Source: Bacteroidales bacterium UBA4070
GTDB lineage: Bacteria > Bacteroidota > Bacteroidia > Bacteroidales > VadinHA17
Length of the DNA stretch: 64,000 bases
Reading direction: 5' to 3'
Assembly (NCBI GenBank): GCA_002383485.1
Contig: DFYY01000022.1
Coordinates: 4,330-68,329, forward strand
The position numbers and the translations under genes were made by a program. This document shows positions 1-8,374 of the stretch, piece after piece; position 1 is the stretch's first letter, and each line of letters opens with the position of its first letter. The notes beneath the pieces are model-generated. The model was given only the letters and a program-made list of their open reading frames with translations. It made no database searches and had not been told where the DNA came from.

Positions 1-2132
1 TCAGGCAGGACTATAACCTCTCCATCAGCGGTGGCAATGATCAGGGCAACTATTTTGCCTCTATTGCCTACCTTGATGAAACAGGTATGGTTAAATGGTC
101 AGATTACAACCGTATCACCGGTCGCGTTGGTGCATCCTCAACAGTGAACAAATGGCTCGCATTTGATGCTACAGTATCAGGGTCAACCTCAAAACAGAAT
201 GGTTTTCTTGCTGAGGGTACTTATACAACAAACCCGTTCTACTTCGGCCGTATGATGGGACCAATCTACCCTATCTATCAGCGCAATACTGACGGCACCA
301 TCAAACTTGATGCCTCAGGTAACCCTGTATATGATATGGGTGGCGGATCAAGCGTATACAAGTGGGCAGGCCATACCCGTCCCTATGCGCCGAATTCAAA
401 CCTGATTGTTACCCTTCCTCTGGATGAAAGATCAACAGCGCTCAACTCAATATCAGCACGCGTTGGAACTGAGATAACATTCCTCCAGGACTTCAAATTC
501 CGCGTGACAGGCAACACCGATATGAACAACTATTTCTATACAACCTACCAGAACAATAAATTCGCAGATGCGGAAGCAGTAAAGGGACGGTCAACAAAAG
601 AATATGAGAAGGTTGTTTCTTATACCCTGAACGAGATCCTCACATGGAATAAGATGTTTGGTATGCACAGTGTATCCTTGCTGGCTGGTCATGAAAACTA
701 CCTTTATAACTCCAGTAATGTATGGGCAACCAGGACAGGGTTTACAATCACCACTACTGAACTGGTAGCAGGATCTGTTGCTGAAGGATCAAGCTCAGCA
801 TCTGATCAGTATAGTCTTGAGGGTTACCTTTTCCAGGCTTCATACAACTATGCTGACAAGTACTACTTCTCAGGATCATACCGTTATGACGGTTCTTCAC
901 GTTTTCACGTTGATTCACGCTGGGGTTCATTCTGGTCTCTTGGTGGTTCATGGAGACTTAATGAAGAAGATTTCCTTGCTTCCACAATGTGGATTGACAA
1001 CCTGAAAATCAAGGCTTCATTCGGTGAGCAGGGTAATGACAACATCGGTAATTACTACGGTTGGCAGAGTCTTTATTCTTTTGATGACAGGAATAACGGA
1101 AACATCAATGGCGCTGTTCACTCGCAGCTTGAAAACAGGGACCTGAAATGGGAGAAAAATACGAACATAAATGCTGGTCTCGAATTCGGTTTCTTCAACA
1201 GGGTCAGGGGTGTGTTTGAGTTCTTCAGGAGAGAATCAAGCAACCTGCTGTTCAGTGTTCCGCTTCCGGAATCAACCGGTATTTCTTCAAAATGGGCAAA
1301 TATTGGTACTATGAACAACACCGGAGTTGAAATTCAGCTGGGGGTTGATGTTATGAAAGCCGGTGGTTTCCTTTGGACCATTGACTTAAACGGAACCTCA
1401 TATACCAATAAGATCACCAAGATGCCTACCGGACCTGACGGGAAGCCCCAGGAGATAATTTCAGGCACCAAAAAACTATCAGAAGGCCATTCGATCTATG
1501 ATTTCTGGTTGAGGGAATCTGCAGGTGTTGATCCTGAAAATGGTGATCAGCTTTATTACATGGATGAAAAAGATGACGATGGCAATATCACCGGTCGCAC
1601 TACAACCAACAACCAGAACCTTGCCAGTTATTACTATGTTGGAAGTTCAATCCCCAAATTGTACGGTGGTTTTACCAACACTTTCTCATACAAGGGATTA
1701 AGCCTTTCAGCTCTTCTTACCTACCAGGTAGGTGGTTTGATGTATGACTCAAACTGGGCTGCCCTGATGCACACAGGTGCATTCGGCAGTAACTGGTCAA
1801 CAGATATCCTTGACCGCTGGCAGAAGCCCGGTGACGTGACAGATGTTCCCAGATTGCAAAATAACCTTGCTCGTTTGAATGCAGCCTCCTCACGTTATCT
1901 TATAGGATCAGACTTCCTCTCACTGAGGAACGTCACCCTCACCTATACCCTTCCTGCATCGCTTGTCAGGAGAGTAGATCTTAAGGACGCAAAAATATTT
2001 GCTACAGGTGATAACCTCGGATTGCTGTCAAAAAGAAAAGGCATGGATCCCCAGCAGTCATTTGCAGGGACAGCTGATTTTACATATGCACCCAGCAGGA
2101 TTATCAGTGTTGGGCTTAATCTAACTTTCTAA
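1..2132 (+). CDS. SusC-family TonB-dependent outer-membrane receptor, C-terminal part (5' end outside window)
   Basis: This is an outer-membrane barrel that imports glycans or peptides with its SusD partner, driven by TonB. The frame is open from base 3 with no start, so the signal peptide, carboxypeptidase-like domain and plug lie upstream of the window. What remains is about 710 codons of alternating barrel strands. A segment reading RYDGSSRF, typical of SusC barrels, lies near base 890, and the protein ends in the usual aromatic residue (VGLNLTF). The SusD gene begins 12 bases after the stop, so the two form a normal susCD pair. The substrate cannot be read from the sequence. The family call is firm; the exact 5' extent is unknown. 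Confidence 0.93.
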   Translation, partial: RQDYNLSISGGNDQGNYFASIAYLDETGMVKWSDYNRITGRVGASSTVNKWLAFDATVSGSTSKQNGFLAEGTYTTNPFYFGRMMGPIYPIYQRNTDGTIKLDASGNPVYDMGGGSSVYKWAGHTRPYAPNSNLIVTLPLDERSTALNSISARVGTEITFLQDFKFRVTGNTDMNNYFYTTYQNNKFADAEAVKGRSTKEYEKVVSYTLNEILTWNKMFGMHSVSLLAGHENYLYNSSNVWATRTGFTITTTELVAGSVAEGSSSASDQYSLEGYLFQASYNYADKYYFSGSYRYDGSSRFHVDSRWGSFWSLGGSWRLNEEDFLASTMWIDNLKIKASFGEQGNDNIGNYYGWQSLYSFDDRNNGNINGAVHSQLENRDLKWEKNTNINAGLEFGFFNRVRGVFEFFRRESSNLLFSVPLPESTGISSKWANIGTMNNTGVEIQLGVDVMKAGGFLWTIDLNGTSYTNKITKMPTGPDGKPQEIISGTKKLSEGHSIYDFWLRESAGVDPENGDQLYYMDEKDDDGNITGRTTTNNQNLASYYYVGSSIPKLYGGFTNTFSYKGLSLSALLTYQVGGLMYDSNWAALMHTGAFGSNWSTDILDRWQKPGDVTDVPRLQNNLARLNAASSRYLIGSDFLSLRNVTLTYTLPASLVRRVDLKDAKIFATGDNLGLLSKRKGMDPQQSFAGTADFTYAPSRIISVGLNLTF

Positions 2133-2144
2133 ACAGAATTGACA

Positions 2145-3590
2145 ATGAAAAAATTAATCCAAATACTTATGGCTTCAGCCCTGGTCCTTTTCGTGGGCTG
2201 TAGTGAAGACTATCTGGAAAGAGTTCCGACCGACAGTATTACTGACGCGGATCTCTTCTCAACAGTTGTAGGTGCTCAGACTGCCATTCAGGGTATACAC
2301 AGGTCAACATACCAGTTCTACGGTGCTCATGACAAGTTTGGTCAGAAATCAGTTGACCTTGCCATGGATCTCCTTGGTGAAGATATGTATCAGACTGAAC
2401 GTGGTTACGGTTGGTTTGTGTCCTGGTATCAGTACATTGACCACAGGAACATCAATTCGGCCAACCTTGAATACATATGGGAGTATTACTATGACATCGT
2501 AGACAACGCTAACCTCATCATAGCGAATATTGACAACGCTTCAGATGCTGCCCTTAATGCCGAAAGAGTTAACAATATCAAGGGCCAGGCCCTGACTTAC
2601 AGGGCATACAGCTTCTATCAGCTTGTGCAGCTCTATGCTTCCAGGTATATAATTGACGGTACCAACAGCCAGCTTGGTATTCCTATTCCGCTTGTGGCAT
2701 CACAGGAAGGATTGGCAAGATCAACAGTTGAGCAGGTTTATACCCAGATATTCAAAGACATAAATGATGCTATTACTGCCTTTGAAGCCGCTCCGACAAT
2801 TGGCCGCGCCAATAAGTCAGAGATCAACCTCAGGGTTGCCCAGGGGATGAAGGCTCGTTTCTCTCTTACAACCGGCAAATGGGCAGATGCAGCAGCTATG
2901 GCTCACGCTGCAAGAACCGGTTTCGCTCCGACTGCCGACAATGAAAGCGGTATGAACAGCACCACTGATCCGGAATGGATGTGGGGAGCCGTTCTCATCG
3001 ATGAGCAGCAGACAAGTTATGCTTCATTCTTCTCACACATTGACCCGTTATTTGGTGGTTATGCAACTCTGGGTAACCATAAGTGTCTCAGCACTGCTGT
3101 CTATGACTTCATGTCAGATACTGATACCCGTAAAGGCATGTTCCTTACATTTGCCGGCAAGCCACGCGTTGGCCAGAAATTCACCGGATGGGGGGAGTGG
3201 ACCAATGACTACCTTTATATGAAAGCAGGCGAGATGTACCTTATCGAAGCTGAAGCACTGGCTCGTCAGGACATGTTTACAGAAGCACAGGATGTTCTCT
3301 TTGAACTCATCTCCTCAAGGGATCCGGCTTATGTCAAGAGTACACTAACAGGCGATGCATTAATCCAGCACATCCTTATGCACAGACGTGCCGACCTGTG
3401 GGGCGAAGGACTCCGTTTCCTTGATATCAAGAGACTGGGAATTCCTCTCGACAGAAGAAATCTTGGACATAATGAAACGCTGTGGAATGGTGTTGATTTT
3501 CGTGAGCCGACTTCACTGGACCTGATTTTCCTTATCCCCAAGCAGGAGATGGATGCTAACCCGCTTATGGTTCAGAATGATATTGAATAA
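2145..3590 (+). CDS. SusD/RagB-family nutrient-binding lipoprotein
   Basis: This is the surface lipoprotein that caps the SusC barrel and binds its substrate. The start is the ATG at 2145, 12 bases after the SusC stop; a TTG six bases upstream is less likely. The first 19 residues form a lipoprotein signal peptide ending in the lipobox LFVGC. The 481-residue length is normal. The helical SusD core is followed by the family's C-terminal signature, RRADLWGEGLRFLDIKR, and the end reads NPLMVQNDIE, where N-P-x-x-x-Q-N is usual. A strong terminator follows at 3621, so the operon appears to end here. No glycoside hydrolase follows, so the ligand is unknown. Confidence 0.95.
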   Translation: MKKLIQILMASALVLFVGCSEDYLERVPTDSITDADLFSTVVGAQTAIQGIHRSTYQFYGAHDKFGQKSVDLAMDLLGEDMYQTERGYGWFVSWYQYIDHRNINSANLEYIWEYYYDIVDNANLIIANIDNASDAALNAERVNNIKGQALTYRAYSFYQLVQLYASRYIIDGTNSQLGIPIPLVASQEGLARSTVEQVYTQIFKDINDAITAFEAAPTIGRANKSEINLRVAQGMKARFSLTTGKWADAAAMAHAARTGFAPTADNESGMNSTTDPEWMWGAVLIDEQQTSYASFFSHIDPLFGGYATLGNHKCLSTAVYDFMSDTDTRKGMFLTFAGKPRVGQKFTGWGEWTNDYLYMKAGEMYLIEAEALARQDMFTEAQDVLFELISSRDPAYVKSTLTGDALIQHILMHRRADLWGEGLRFLDIKRLGIPLDRRNLGHNETLWNGVDFREPTSLDLIFLIPKQEMDANPLMVQNDIE

Positions 3591-3620
3591 TCAATAAAAG
3601 ATTATTCTCATGAAGATAAA

Positions 3621-3653
3621 AGAGGCTGTCTCATCAAAAGACAGCCTCTTTTT
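3621..3653 (+). terminator. Intrinsic terminator of the susCD operon
   Basis: The arms AGAGGCTGTC and GACAGCCTCT form a perfect 10-bp hairpin around a 9-base loop and are followed by a run of five T. It lies 30 bases after the SusD stop. The group II intron remnant begins one base after the T run, the favoured target position of group IIC introns. Confidence 0.88.
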
Positions 3654-3738
3654 GGTGCGCCCGGCATGGGCGATAACTATAGGGTGGAAGTCCCGAACGC
3701 ACCCTGACAGTGGGAAGCGTTAGCTGAAGGCCAGAATC

Positions 3739-4116
3739 ATGGAGCTGACATCAAGGAGTAACGGATGGGGATATGAACGGAGGAAGGAAGCACTGAGCCG
3801 GTACATTAAAGGTTGGGTGCAATACTTCAGGCTGGCAGACATGAAGGAGCTGCTGATAAGTGTTGATAAGTAGTATCGCCGGAGGCTACGTATGGTTATA
3901 TGGAAACAATGGAAACGGATAAAGACCAAGATAGCTAACCTCGTTAAGCTGGGCATTAAGAAACAAAAGACTTACGAGTGGGCGAACACGAGGAAAAGCT
4001 ATTGGCACGTTGCTGGCAGTTTTATCCTCGACACTACTATTACCACTGAGCGTCTCCGCCTTGCCGGCTACGTCCTTTTCTCGGACTACTTCATGAAGGT
4101 GAAAGTTGTATCTTAG
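3739..4116 (+). pseudogene. Group II intron reverse transcriptase/maturase, C-terminal fragment with in-frame stop
   Basis: This is the remnant of the intron-encoded protein. In one continuous frame it reads ELTSRSNGWGYERRKEAL, then YIKGWVQYFRLADMKELL, then a TAG stop at 3871-3873 where the family has Trp (DEWYRRRLR), then YRRRLRMVIWKQWKR, TYEWANTRKSYW and the ending YFMKVKVVS. These are the thumb/maturase (X) region motifs of LtrA-type proteins. The whole catalytic RT domain, including the YxDD motif, is absent, and no HNH endonuclease domain follows. The fragment is therefore doubly dead, by truncation and by a nonsense mutation. Confidence 0.85.
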
Positions 4117-4210
4117 GGAACCGCCGTATACGAGACCCGTACCTACGGTGGTGTGAGAGGTCGGAAAATGAAATAGGAGGAAACCTATTTCATTTTCCTC
4201 CTACTCGATT
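4117..4210 (+). ncRNA. Group II intron domains V and VI (relic)
   Basis: Directly after the maturase stop comes the domain V hairpin, in which AACCGCCGTATACG pairs imperfectly with CGTACCTACGGTGGT, followed by the junction GTGAGAGGTCGG. Domain VI is the hairpin AAAATGAAATAGG/CCTATTTCATTTT near 4166-4196, followed by CCTCCTACTCGAT, the usual 3' end of this intron family. These domains look well kept even though the 5' two-thirds of the ribozyme is gone. Confidence 0.75.
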
Positions 4211-4259
4211 GCACGGCCCGGGCCCATCCAATTTCCTGGTGGCCGGTTTTATGACGCTG

Positions 4260-4400
4260 TTATCTGTTGCGCCTGAACCTCGACGGATTCTCATTACGCC
4301 GTTTTCTGATCCTCTCCGTCCTGACCCGGAGTATCGTGTAGATGACCAGCAGCACGATGATGCCTATTAAAAAGGGCTTTATGTTCTCCGGTGAGGTCAT
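4260..4400 (-). CDS. Small single-pass membrane protein, 46 residues, function unknown
   Basis: A short open frame runs from an ATG at 4400 to TAA at 4260-4262. It starts MTSPENIKPF, has one hydrophobic segment (LIGIIVLLVIYTIL, about residues 11-24), and then a strongly basic tail rich in Arg, ending RFRRNR. By the positive-inside rule the tail should be cytoplasmic. It begins 30 bases after the LolA-like gene on the same strand, so it may be the last gene of the ftsK-lolA operon. I do not recognise a family. Support comes from the coding-like layout and position only; it could be chance. Confidence 0.5.
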   Translation of the reverse strand: MTSPENIKPFLIGIIVLLVIYTILRVRTERIRKRRNENPSRFRRNR

Positions 4401-4430
4401 TTGATTCCGTTAAGGTTCCTTGTTGAACGT

Positions 4431-5066
4431 TTACCTCATATCAATCACATCCACGCCTTTGTGGTCAGCCGCATTAAAGGTAAAGTAGCCGGCAGGCGGA
4501 CGGAAGGTAAGATCATATGTGGTAGCAGTCAGGGTGAGGGTCATGCCATCCTTGGTACGGTATTCCGCGGATCTGAGGTCATACAGGGTTTTGCCAATAG
4601 TAAGCCTTATATGAACAAGGTTGACGTTAATATCTTCAGGATACAGATCGATGATCCACTCCTTCGCATTCTGTTCAAGAAGCCTCACCTTGTATCCCTT
4701 CTCATGCATCGCGAAGAGGAGGGAGGGTTTGGAAATGAACGACTCATCAGAAGGGTCCGGTTCGGTTATTGTCACTTCATTTGCCTCAGGCATGTAGTTC
4801 CACACAGCCTTGCCGTCTGTCCGGATAAGATTGTCAGGAAGTGTAAGCATGTAGCTGTCGCCTTTGATCACAACCGTGCCGCTCATTTCAGTCTCCTCGT
4901 CCTCCTGTGCATCGTAAGCCAGAATGTCAAAATCAATCTTCACCGAAGGGGCAGATACGGCTTTTTTGCTGAATTCCGATAGCACCTTCACGGCTTCCGG
5001 GTCCTTCTGTGAAAAGGCAGCCACGGCAGCCAGCAATAGTACAATAATAAGTCCTGTTTTTTTCAT
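4431..5066 (-). CDS. LolA-like outer-membrane lipoprotein carrier
   Basis: Periplasmic carriers of this family move lipoproteins from the inner to the outer membrane. The chosen start is the ATG at 5066, giving MKKTGLIIVLLLAAVAAFSQ, a clean signal peptide, one base after the ftsK stop. An ATG 18 bases upstream would overlap ftsK. The mature part (about 190 residues) has the LolA beta-sheet pattern: an early segment on Ser-containing substrate (VKIDFDILAYDAQ), then GTVVIKGDSYMLTLPDN, KAVWNYMPEANEVTI and the late ending FTFNAADHKGVDVIDMR. The close link to ftsK is common in Bacteroidota. The sequence is diverged from E. coli LolA, so the name rests on the overall pattern. Confidence 0.82.
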   Translation of the reverse strand: MKKTGLIIVLLLAAVAAFSQKDPEAVKVLSEFSKKAVSAPSVKIDFDILAYDAQEDEETEMSGTVVIKGDSYMLTLPDNLIRTDGKAVWNYMPEANEVTITEPDPSDESFISKPSLLFAMHEKGYKVRLLEQNAKEWIIDLYPEDINVNLVHIRLTIGKTLYDLRSAEYRTKDGMTLTLTATTYDLTFRPPAGYFTFNAADHKGVDVIDMR

Positions 5067-5067
5067 C

Positions 5068-7440
5068 TTAAAGATTCTCTTCACCGAGTCTCTTCAAAAT
5101 CTGTTCCAATGTTTGCGGATCCTGCACAATCACCTCCCTGGCCTTGCTTCCCTCGAACGGTCCGACAATGCCTGCAGCTTCCAGCTGATCAATGATACGG
5201 CCTGCACGGTTGTAACCCAGCTGCATCCTGCGCTGGATAAGTGAGGTTGATCCCTGCTGATGCTGAACCACCAGCCTGGCGGCCTCGTCGAAGAGCGGAT
5301 CACGCTTTTTCAGGTCCACGTCATTATTTCCGTTGCCCGTATCTTCGTCGCCAACATACTCAGGCAGGTGGAATGCGGCCGGATACCCCTGCTGCGATCC
5401 GATATATTCCGTAAGCTCTTCTATCTCAGGTGTATCAATAAATGCACACTGTACCCTGACAGGCTCCCCGCCCTGCGAGATCAGCGCATCGCCACGGCCC
5501 ACAAGCCTGTCGGCACCGGTGGTGTCAAGTATGGTGCGGGAGTCGACCCCCGAGAAGACCCTGAAAGCAATTCGTGAGGGGAAGTTTGCCTTGATGAAGC
5601 CGGTGATAATGCTTACAGAGGGCCTTTGCGTTGATATGATGAGATGTATCCCCACAGCCCTGGAGAGCTGGGCCAGCCTTCCTATCGGCGCCTCCACATC
5701 ACGGCCCGATGTCATTATAAGGTCGGCAAATTCATCAATGATGAGTACGATATAGGGCATGAAATCATGTCCCTTTTCAGGATTAAGCCTCCTTGCAATG
5801 AACCTGTCGTTGTATTCCCTGATGTTCCTGGTCTGTGAAAGTTTCAGCAGTTCCAGGCGGTGATCCATCAGAATGCAAAGCGAATTCAGGGTATTGATCA
5901 CCTTCTTGGTGTCGGTGACGATTGCATCCTCCTCATCGGGAAGCTTGGCCAGGAAGTGGCGTTCGATCTTCGCGTAGAGAGGAAGCTCCACCCGCTTCGG
6001 ATCGATAAGAACGAACTTCAACTCTGCCGGATGCTTTTTGTAGAGCAGCGAGGTGATGATTGCATTCAGCCCCACGGATTTACCCTGCCCGGTGGCCCCT
6101 GCAACAAGCAGGTGAGGCATTTTTGTCAGGTCTATTATAAACGGATCATTCGTAATAGTACGGCCGAGAGCCAGCGGCAGTTCATGCTTGCTGTCAGTGA
6201 AATCGCGTGATGAGAGCAGCCCCTTCATTGATACTATCTCTGCCTTCTTGTTCGGGACCTCTATACCGACAGTGCCACGGCCGGGGATAGGAGCTATGAT
6301 CCTGATACCCAGGGCTGACAGACTGAGGGCAATATCATTGTCAAGCGATTTTATACGGTGAATCTTGACTCCCCTGTCAGGCACCACCTCGTAGAGAGTC
6401 ACTGTAGGCCCCACGGTGGCCGAGATCTGTTTGATCGTGATCTTGTGGTCAGCCAGTGTCTTCAGGATGATCTCCTTGTTGGCGTTCACCTCGTCATGAG
6501 TGGTGGAGCCTGGGCTGCGGTAATCTCGCAGCAGCGCCAGGGTGGGAAACTTGTAGCGCGACAGTGAGAGCCTCGGATCAAAGGGGGGCAGATCGGATGG
6601 GAGTTCATCCTCAACGGGTTCAACGGTCAGAGGCTTCTTGTTTCTGTCAATCACTTTTATCAGGGGCCTGTCATCAGGCACTTCCGGCTGCCTGTAGAAA
6701 TCGTCAACATCATCCGTCTCCTCCTCGTCAGCCCTGAGCGGCTCCTCTTCAATGGAGGGGAAATTTTCCTCCGGGGCAATGACAGTATCTTCAGTTACAA
6801 TATCCTTTTTCCGGTTCTCGCCTGATATCACTGATACACCAGCCCTGGCAACGGATGCAATTGGTTTCCTGATTGTCTGCGGGCTGACGTGAAGAGCGAA
6901 GATGAGATAGGCAATGGTCAGCACCAGCAGCACGGCGCCGGTCCCCACCTTGCCAAGTACTCCGTTCAGGTATCCCGACACCATGAATCCGAATTCACCG
7001 CCTGGACCGGCGCCGAGAAACGTGGAATGGCCCGCGAAATAACCCAGAATGGCAGAGATCAGCACGGTGGCCAGGAGAAATCGAAGCACATTCTTCCAGA
7101 GCCTGAAATACCTGACCTTCAGCAGGGCCAGGCCGAAGGCGCCGGTTATCAGCGGGATGAAGAACGAACCCAGCCCGAAACCGTTGAATATGAAGTAGTG
7201 ACTTAACTGGAATCCAATCTTTCCGCCCCAGTTTTCATAGGGCTGGTCGCCCGCTTCAGCCGTGACAAGGCTCTGGTCAGCCTTCCCGTTAGATACATAT
7301 GAAATAAAAACCACGAGCAGGTACAATGCGAAGACCAGCAGCACGAGGCCGGCAATAAATCTGAAATTCTCTCCTGATGAATTTGCAGGTGAACCCTTCT
7401 TCTGGGATGATGACCCGTTTCCTTTCTTCTGTTTGCCCAT
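5068..7440 (-). CDS. ftsK: DNA translocase FtsK/SpoIIIE
   Basis: This protein pumps DNA at the division septum and helps resolve chromosome dimers. The 790 residues show a Ser/Lys-rich N terminus, four membrane segments in the first 185 residues, an acidic linker (about 205-280), then the motor. The Walker A box is GATGQGKS (near residue 440), the Walker B region is VLIIDEFADLI, and STQRPSVSIITG is the usual sensor segment. The last 65 residues form the winged-helix gamma domain that reads polar DNA motifs, with SLIQRRMQLGYNRAGRI. Length and all domains are intact. The lolA-like gene follows one base after the stop, so the two are co-transcribed. Confidence 0.97.
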   Translation of the reverse strand: MGKQKKGNGSSSQKKGSPANSSGENFRFIAGLVLLVFALYLLVVFISYVSNGKADQSLVTAEAGDQPYENWGGKIGFQLSHYFIFNGFGLGSFFIPLITGAFGLALLKVRYFRLWKNVLRFLLATVLISAILGYFAGHSTFLGAGPGGEFGFMVSGYLNGVLGKVGTGAVLLVLTIAYLIFALHVSPQTIRKPIASVARAGVSVISGENRKKDIVTEDTVIAPEENFPSIEEEPLRADEEETDDVDDFYRQPEVPDDRPLIKVIDRNKKPLTVEPVEDELPSDLPPFDPRLSLSRYKFPTLALLRDYRSPGSTTHDEVNANKEIILKTLADHKITIKQISATVGPTVTLYEVVPDRGVKIHRIKSLDNDIALSLSALGIRIIAPIPGRGTVGIEVPNKKAEIVSMKGLLSSRDFTDSKHELPLALGRTITNDPFIIDLTKMPHLLVAGATGQGKSVGLNAIITSLLYKKHPAELKFVLIDPKRVELPLYAKIERHFLAKLPDEEDAIVTDTKKVINTLNSLCILMDHRLELLKLSQTRNIREYNDRFIARRLNPEKGHDFMPYIVLIIDEFADLIMTSGRDVEAPIGRLAQLSRAVGIHLIISTQRPSVSIITGFIKANFPSRIAFRVFSGVDSRTILDTTGADRLVGRGDALISQGGEPVRVQCAFIDTPEIEELTEYIGSQQGYPAAFHLPEYVGDEDTGNGNNDVDLKKRDPLFDEAARLVVQHQQGSTSLIQRRMQLGYNRAGRIIDQLEAAGIVGPFEGSKAREVIVQDPQTLEQILKRLGEENL

Positions 7441-7490
7441 CCTGCAATGTAATTACTGTGCCCTCTGTATGCGGTTTTTTAAACAATTAG

Positions 7491-7498
7491 CAAAGGTA
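7491..7498 (-). promoter_or_regulatory. Possible -7 element for ftsK
   Basis: On the minus strand TACCTTTG matches the Bacteroidota -7 consensus TAnnTTTG and lies 51 bases before the ftsK start. No clear TTTG is present at the -33 position, so the call is tentative. Confidence 0.35.
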
Positions 7499-7525
7499 AG
7501 AAAAATGGTTGACCGCCGGGGTATT

Positions 7526-8215
7526 TTAAAATGAAATCATTTTAAGGATGAGCGTGTCGAGATACTTCGCAGTAACCTTCCTGTAATTCTTTTTCTTTTC
7601 AAACTCCTTGTCAGGTATCTGTTTGACCAGTACCTCGTCAGCTGTAAACTGAAGTTCAGCATCACCGATAATATAGAAAAAATCCATCAGCACCCCCTCA
7701 ATCTCCCTGTAAGGTGTCATCCTGTTCGGATTCTCCGCCTTGATCTCATTGGTGTACCAGATGTAGCGGGTAGTTTCGTTATCCGGAATGTTTACCCTGG
7801 CCTGCTTGCAGTTGAAACCGCAGATAACAGATCTTCTGCCGGTGTCGTGAATTGTCATCCCTTTCATCGAGTCGAATCCGGGTTGAATGTCTATGTAGTT
7901 GCCTTCGAAATAATATTTGAATGAGAGGATGTTGAGATAGGTGTCGTAGATGTTCTCCTTTGGGTTGACCACCGTAGTCACTCCTGAATTACCGATGGGT
8001 GTCTTCAGGCTTGTGTTGATAAGGTCATTCCGGAAAGCTATTACAAGTTCCTTCGGGAGCAGGTCAGTTGACATTGATGATGGGTTGCTGACGTATTTAA
8101 TATTGTAATAGATTTCGCCCTCCTTCATGTTCTTGTAGACACCGTCTCCCCTGCATGAAGCAAGCAACAAAACCGTCATAAGAACTGGGATTGAAGGTAG
8201 GGAACTCTTGTTCAC
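7526..8215 (-). CDS. Lipoprotein of unknown function
   Basis: The start is placed at GTG 8215, giving a 20-residue signal peptide ending LLLASC with the lipobox Cys. Upstream in-frame codons would add an implausible N terminus. The mature protein (about 210 residues) is soluble. It begins VYKNMKEGEIYYNIKYVSNP and is rich in beta-type segments, including TIHDTGRRSVICGFNCKQA. The general look, a short lipoprotein with alternating strands and an IWYTNEI segment, resembles the DUF4412/GLPGLI-like periplasmic proteins, but I cannot assign it firmly. It is transcribed toward ftsK, 85 bases away, and divergently from the carbamate kinase gene. Confidence 0.75.
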   Translation of the reverse strand: MNKSSLPSIPVLMTVLLLASCRGDGVYKNMKEGEIYYNIKYVSNPSSMSTDLLPKELVIAFRNDLINTSLKTPIGNSGVTTVVNPKENIYDTYLNILSFKYYFEGNYIDIQPGFDSMKGMTIHDTGRRSVICGFNCKQARVNIPDNETTRYIWYTNEIKAENPNRMTPYREIEGVLMDFFYIIGDAELQFTADEVLVKQIPDKEFEKKKNYRKVTAKYLDTLILKMISF

Positions 8216-8344
8216 GCGTCGCTGTTTGGCTGTAAATGTAGTAAAAATGCAAAATCCATCTGTCACGGTATGCCGTGATACAATAATATAAACTCAGTTC
8301 CCGGGTGAATAATATTTCCCATGGTTTAATTTCGATTAAAATTT

Positions 8345-8352
8345 TAGCTTTG
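8345..8352 (+). promoter_or_regulatory. Probable -7 element of the carbamate kinase promoter
   Basis: TAGCTTTG matches TAnnTTTG exactly and lies 22 bases before the start codon. The expected -33 TTTG is weak (CATG at 8320-8323). Confidence 0.4.
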
Positions 8353-8374
8353 TCACCTGAGTAAAACGACCGAA

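Larger units (their letters stand above)
3655..4210 (+). mobile_element. Degenerate group II intron (IIC-like), internally deleted
   Basis: The 5' end begins GTGCGCCCGGCATGGGCG, the standard start of a family of bacterial group II introns (GUGYG consensus). About 75 bases of domain I follow, to near 3729. The sequence then jumps directly into the last third of the intron-encoded protein (3739-4116) and ends with domains V and VI (4117 to about 4210). The rest of domain I, domains II-III and the reverse-transcriptase catalytic domains are missing; an intact element would be near 1.8-2 kb. With most of domain I gone the ribozyme should not splice. The lack of an endonuclease domain after the maturase and the position just behind a terminator both fit class C. 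The exact 3' end is uncertain by a base or two. Confidence 0.85.

Noticed and set aside
4401..4982. Open frame on the plus strand across the lolA-like gene.
   Set aside because: It is the reverse of a well-supported gene, with no recognisable domain or promoter.
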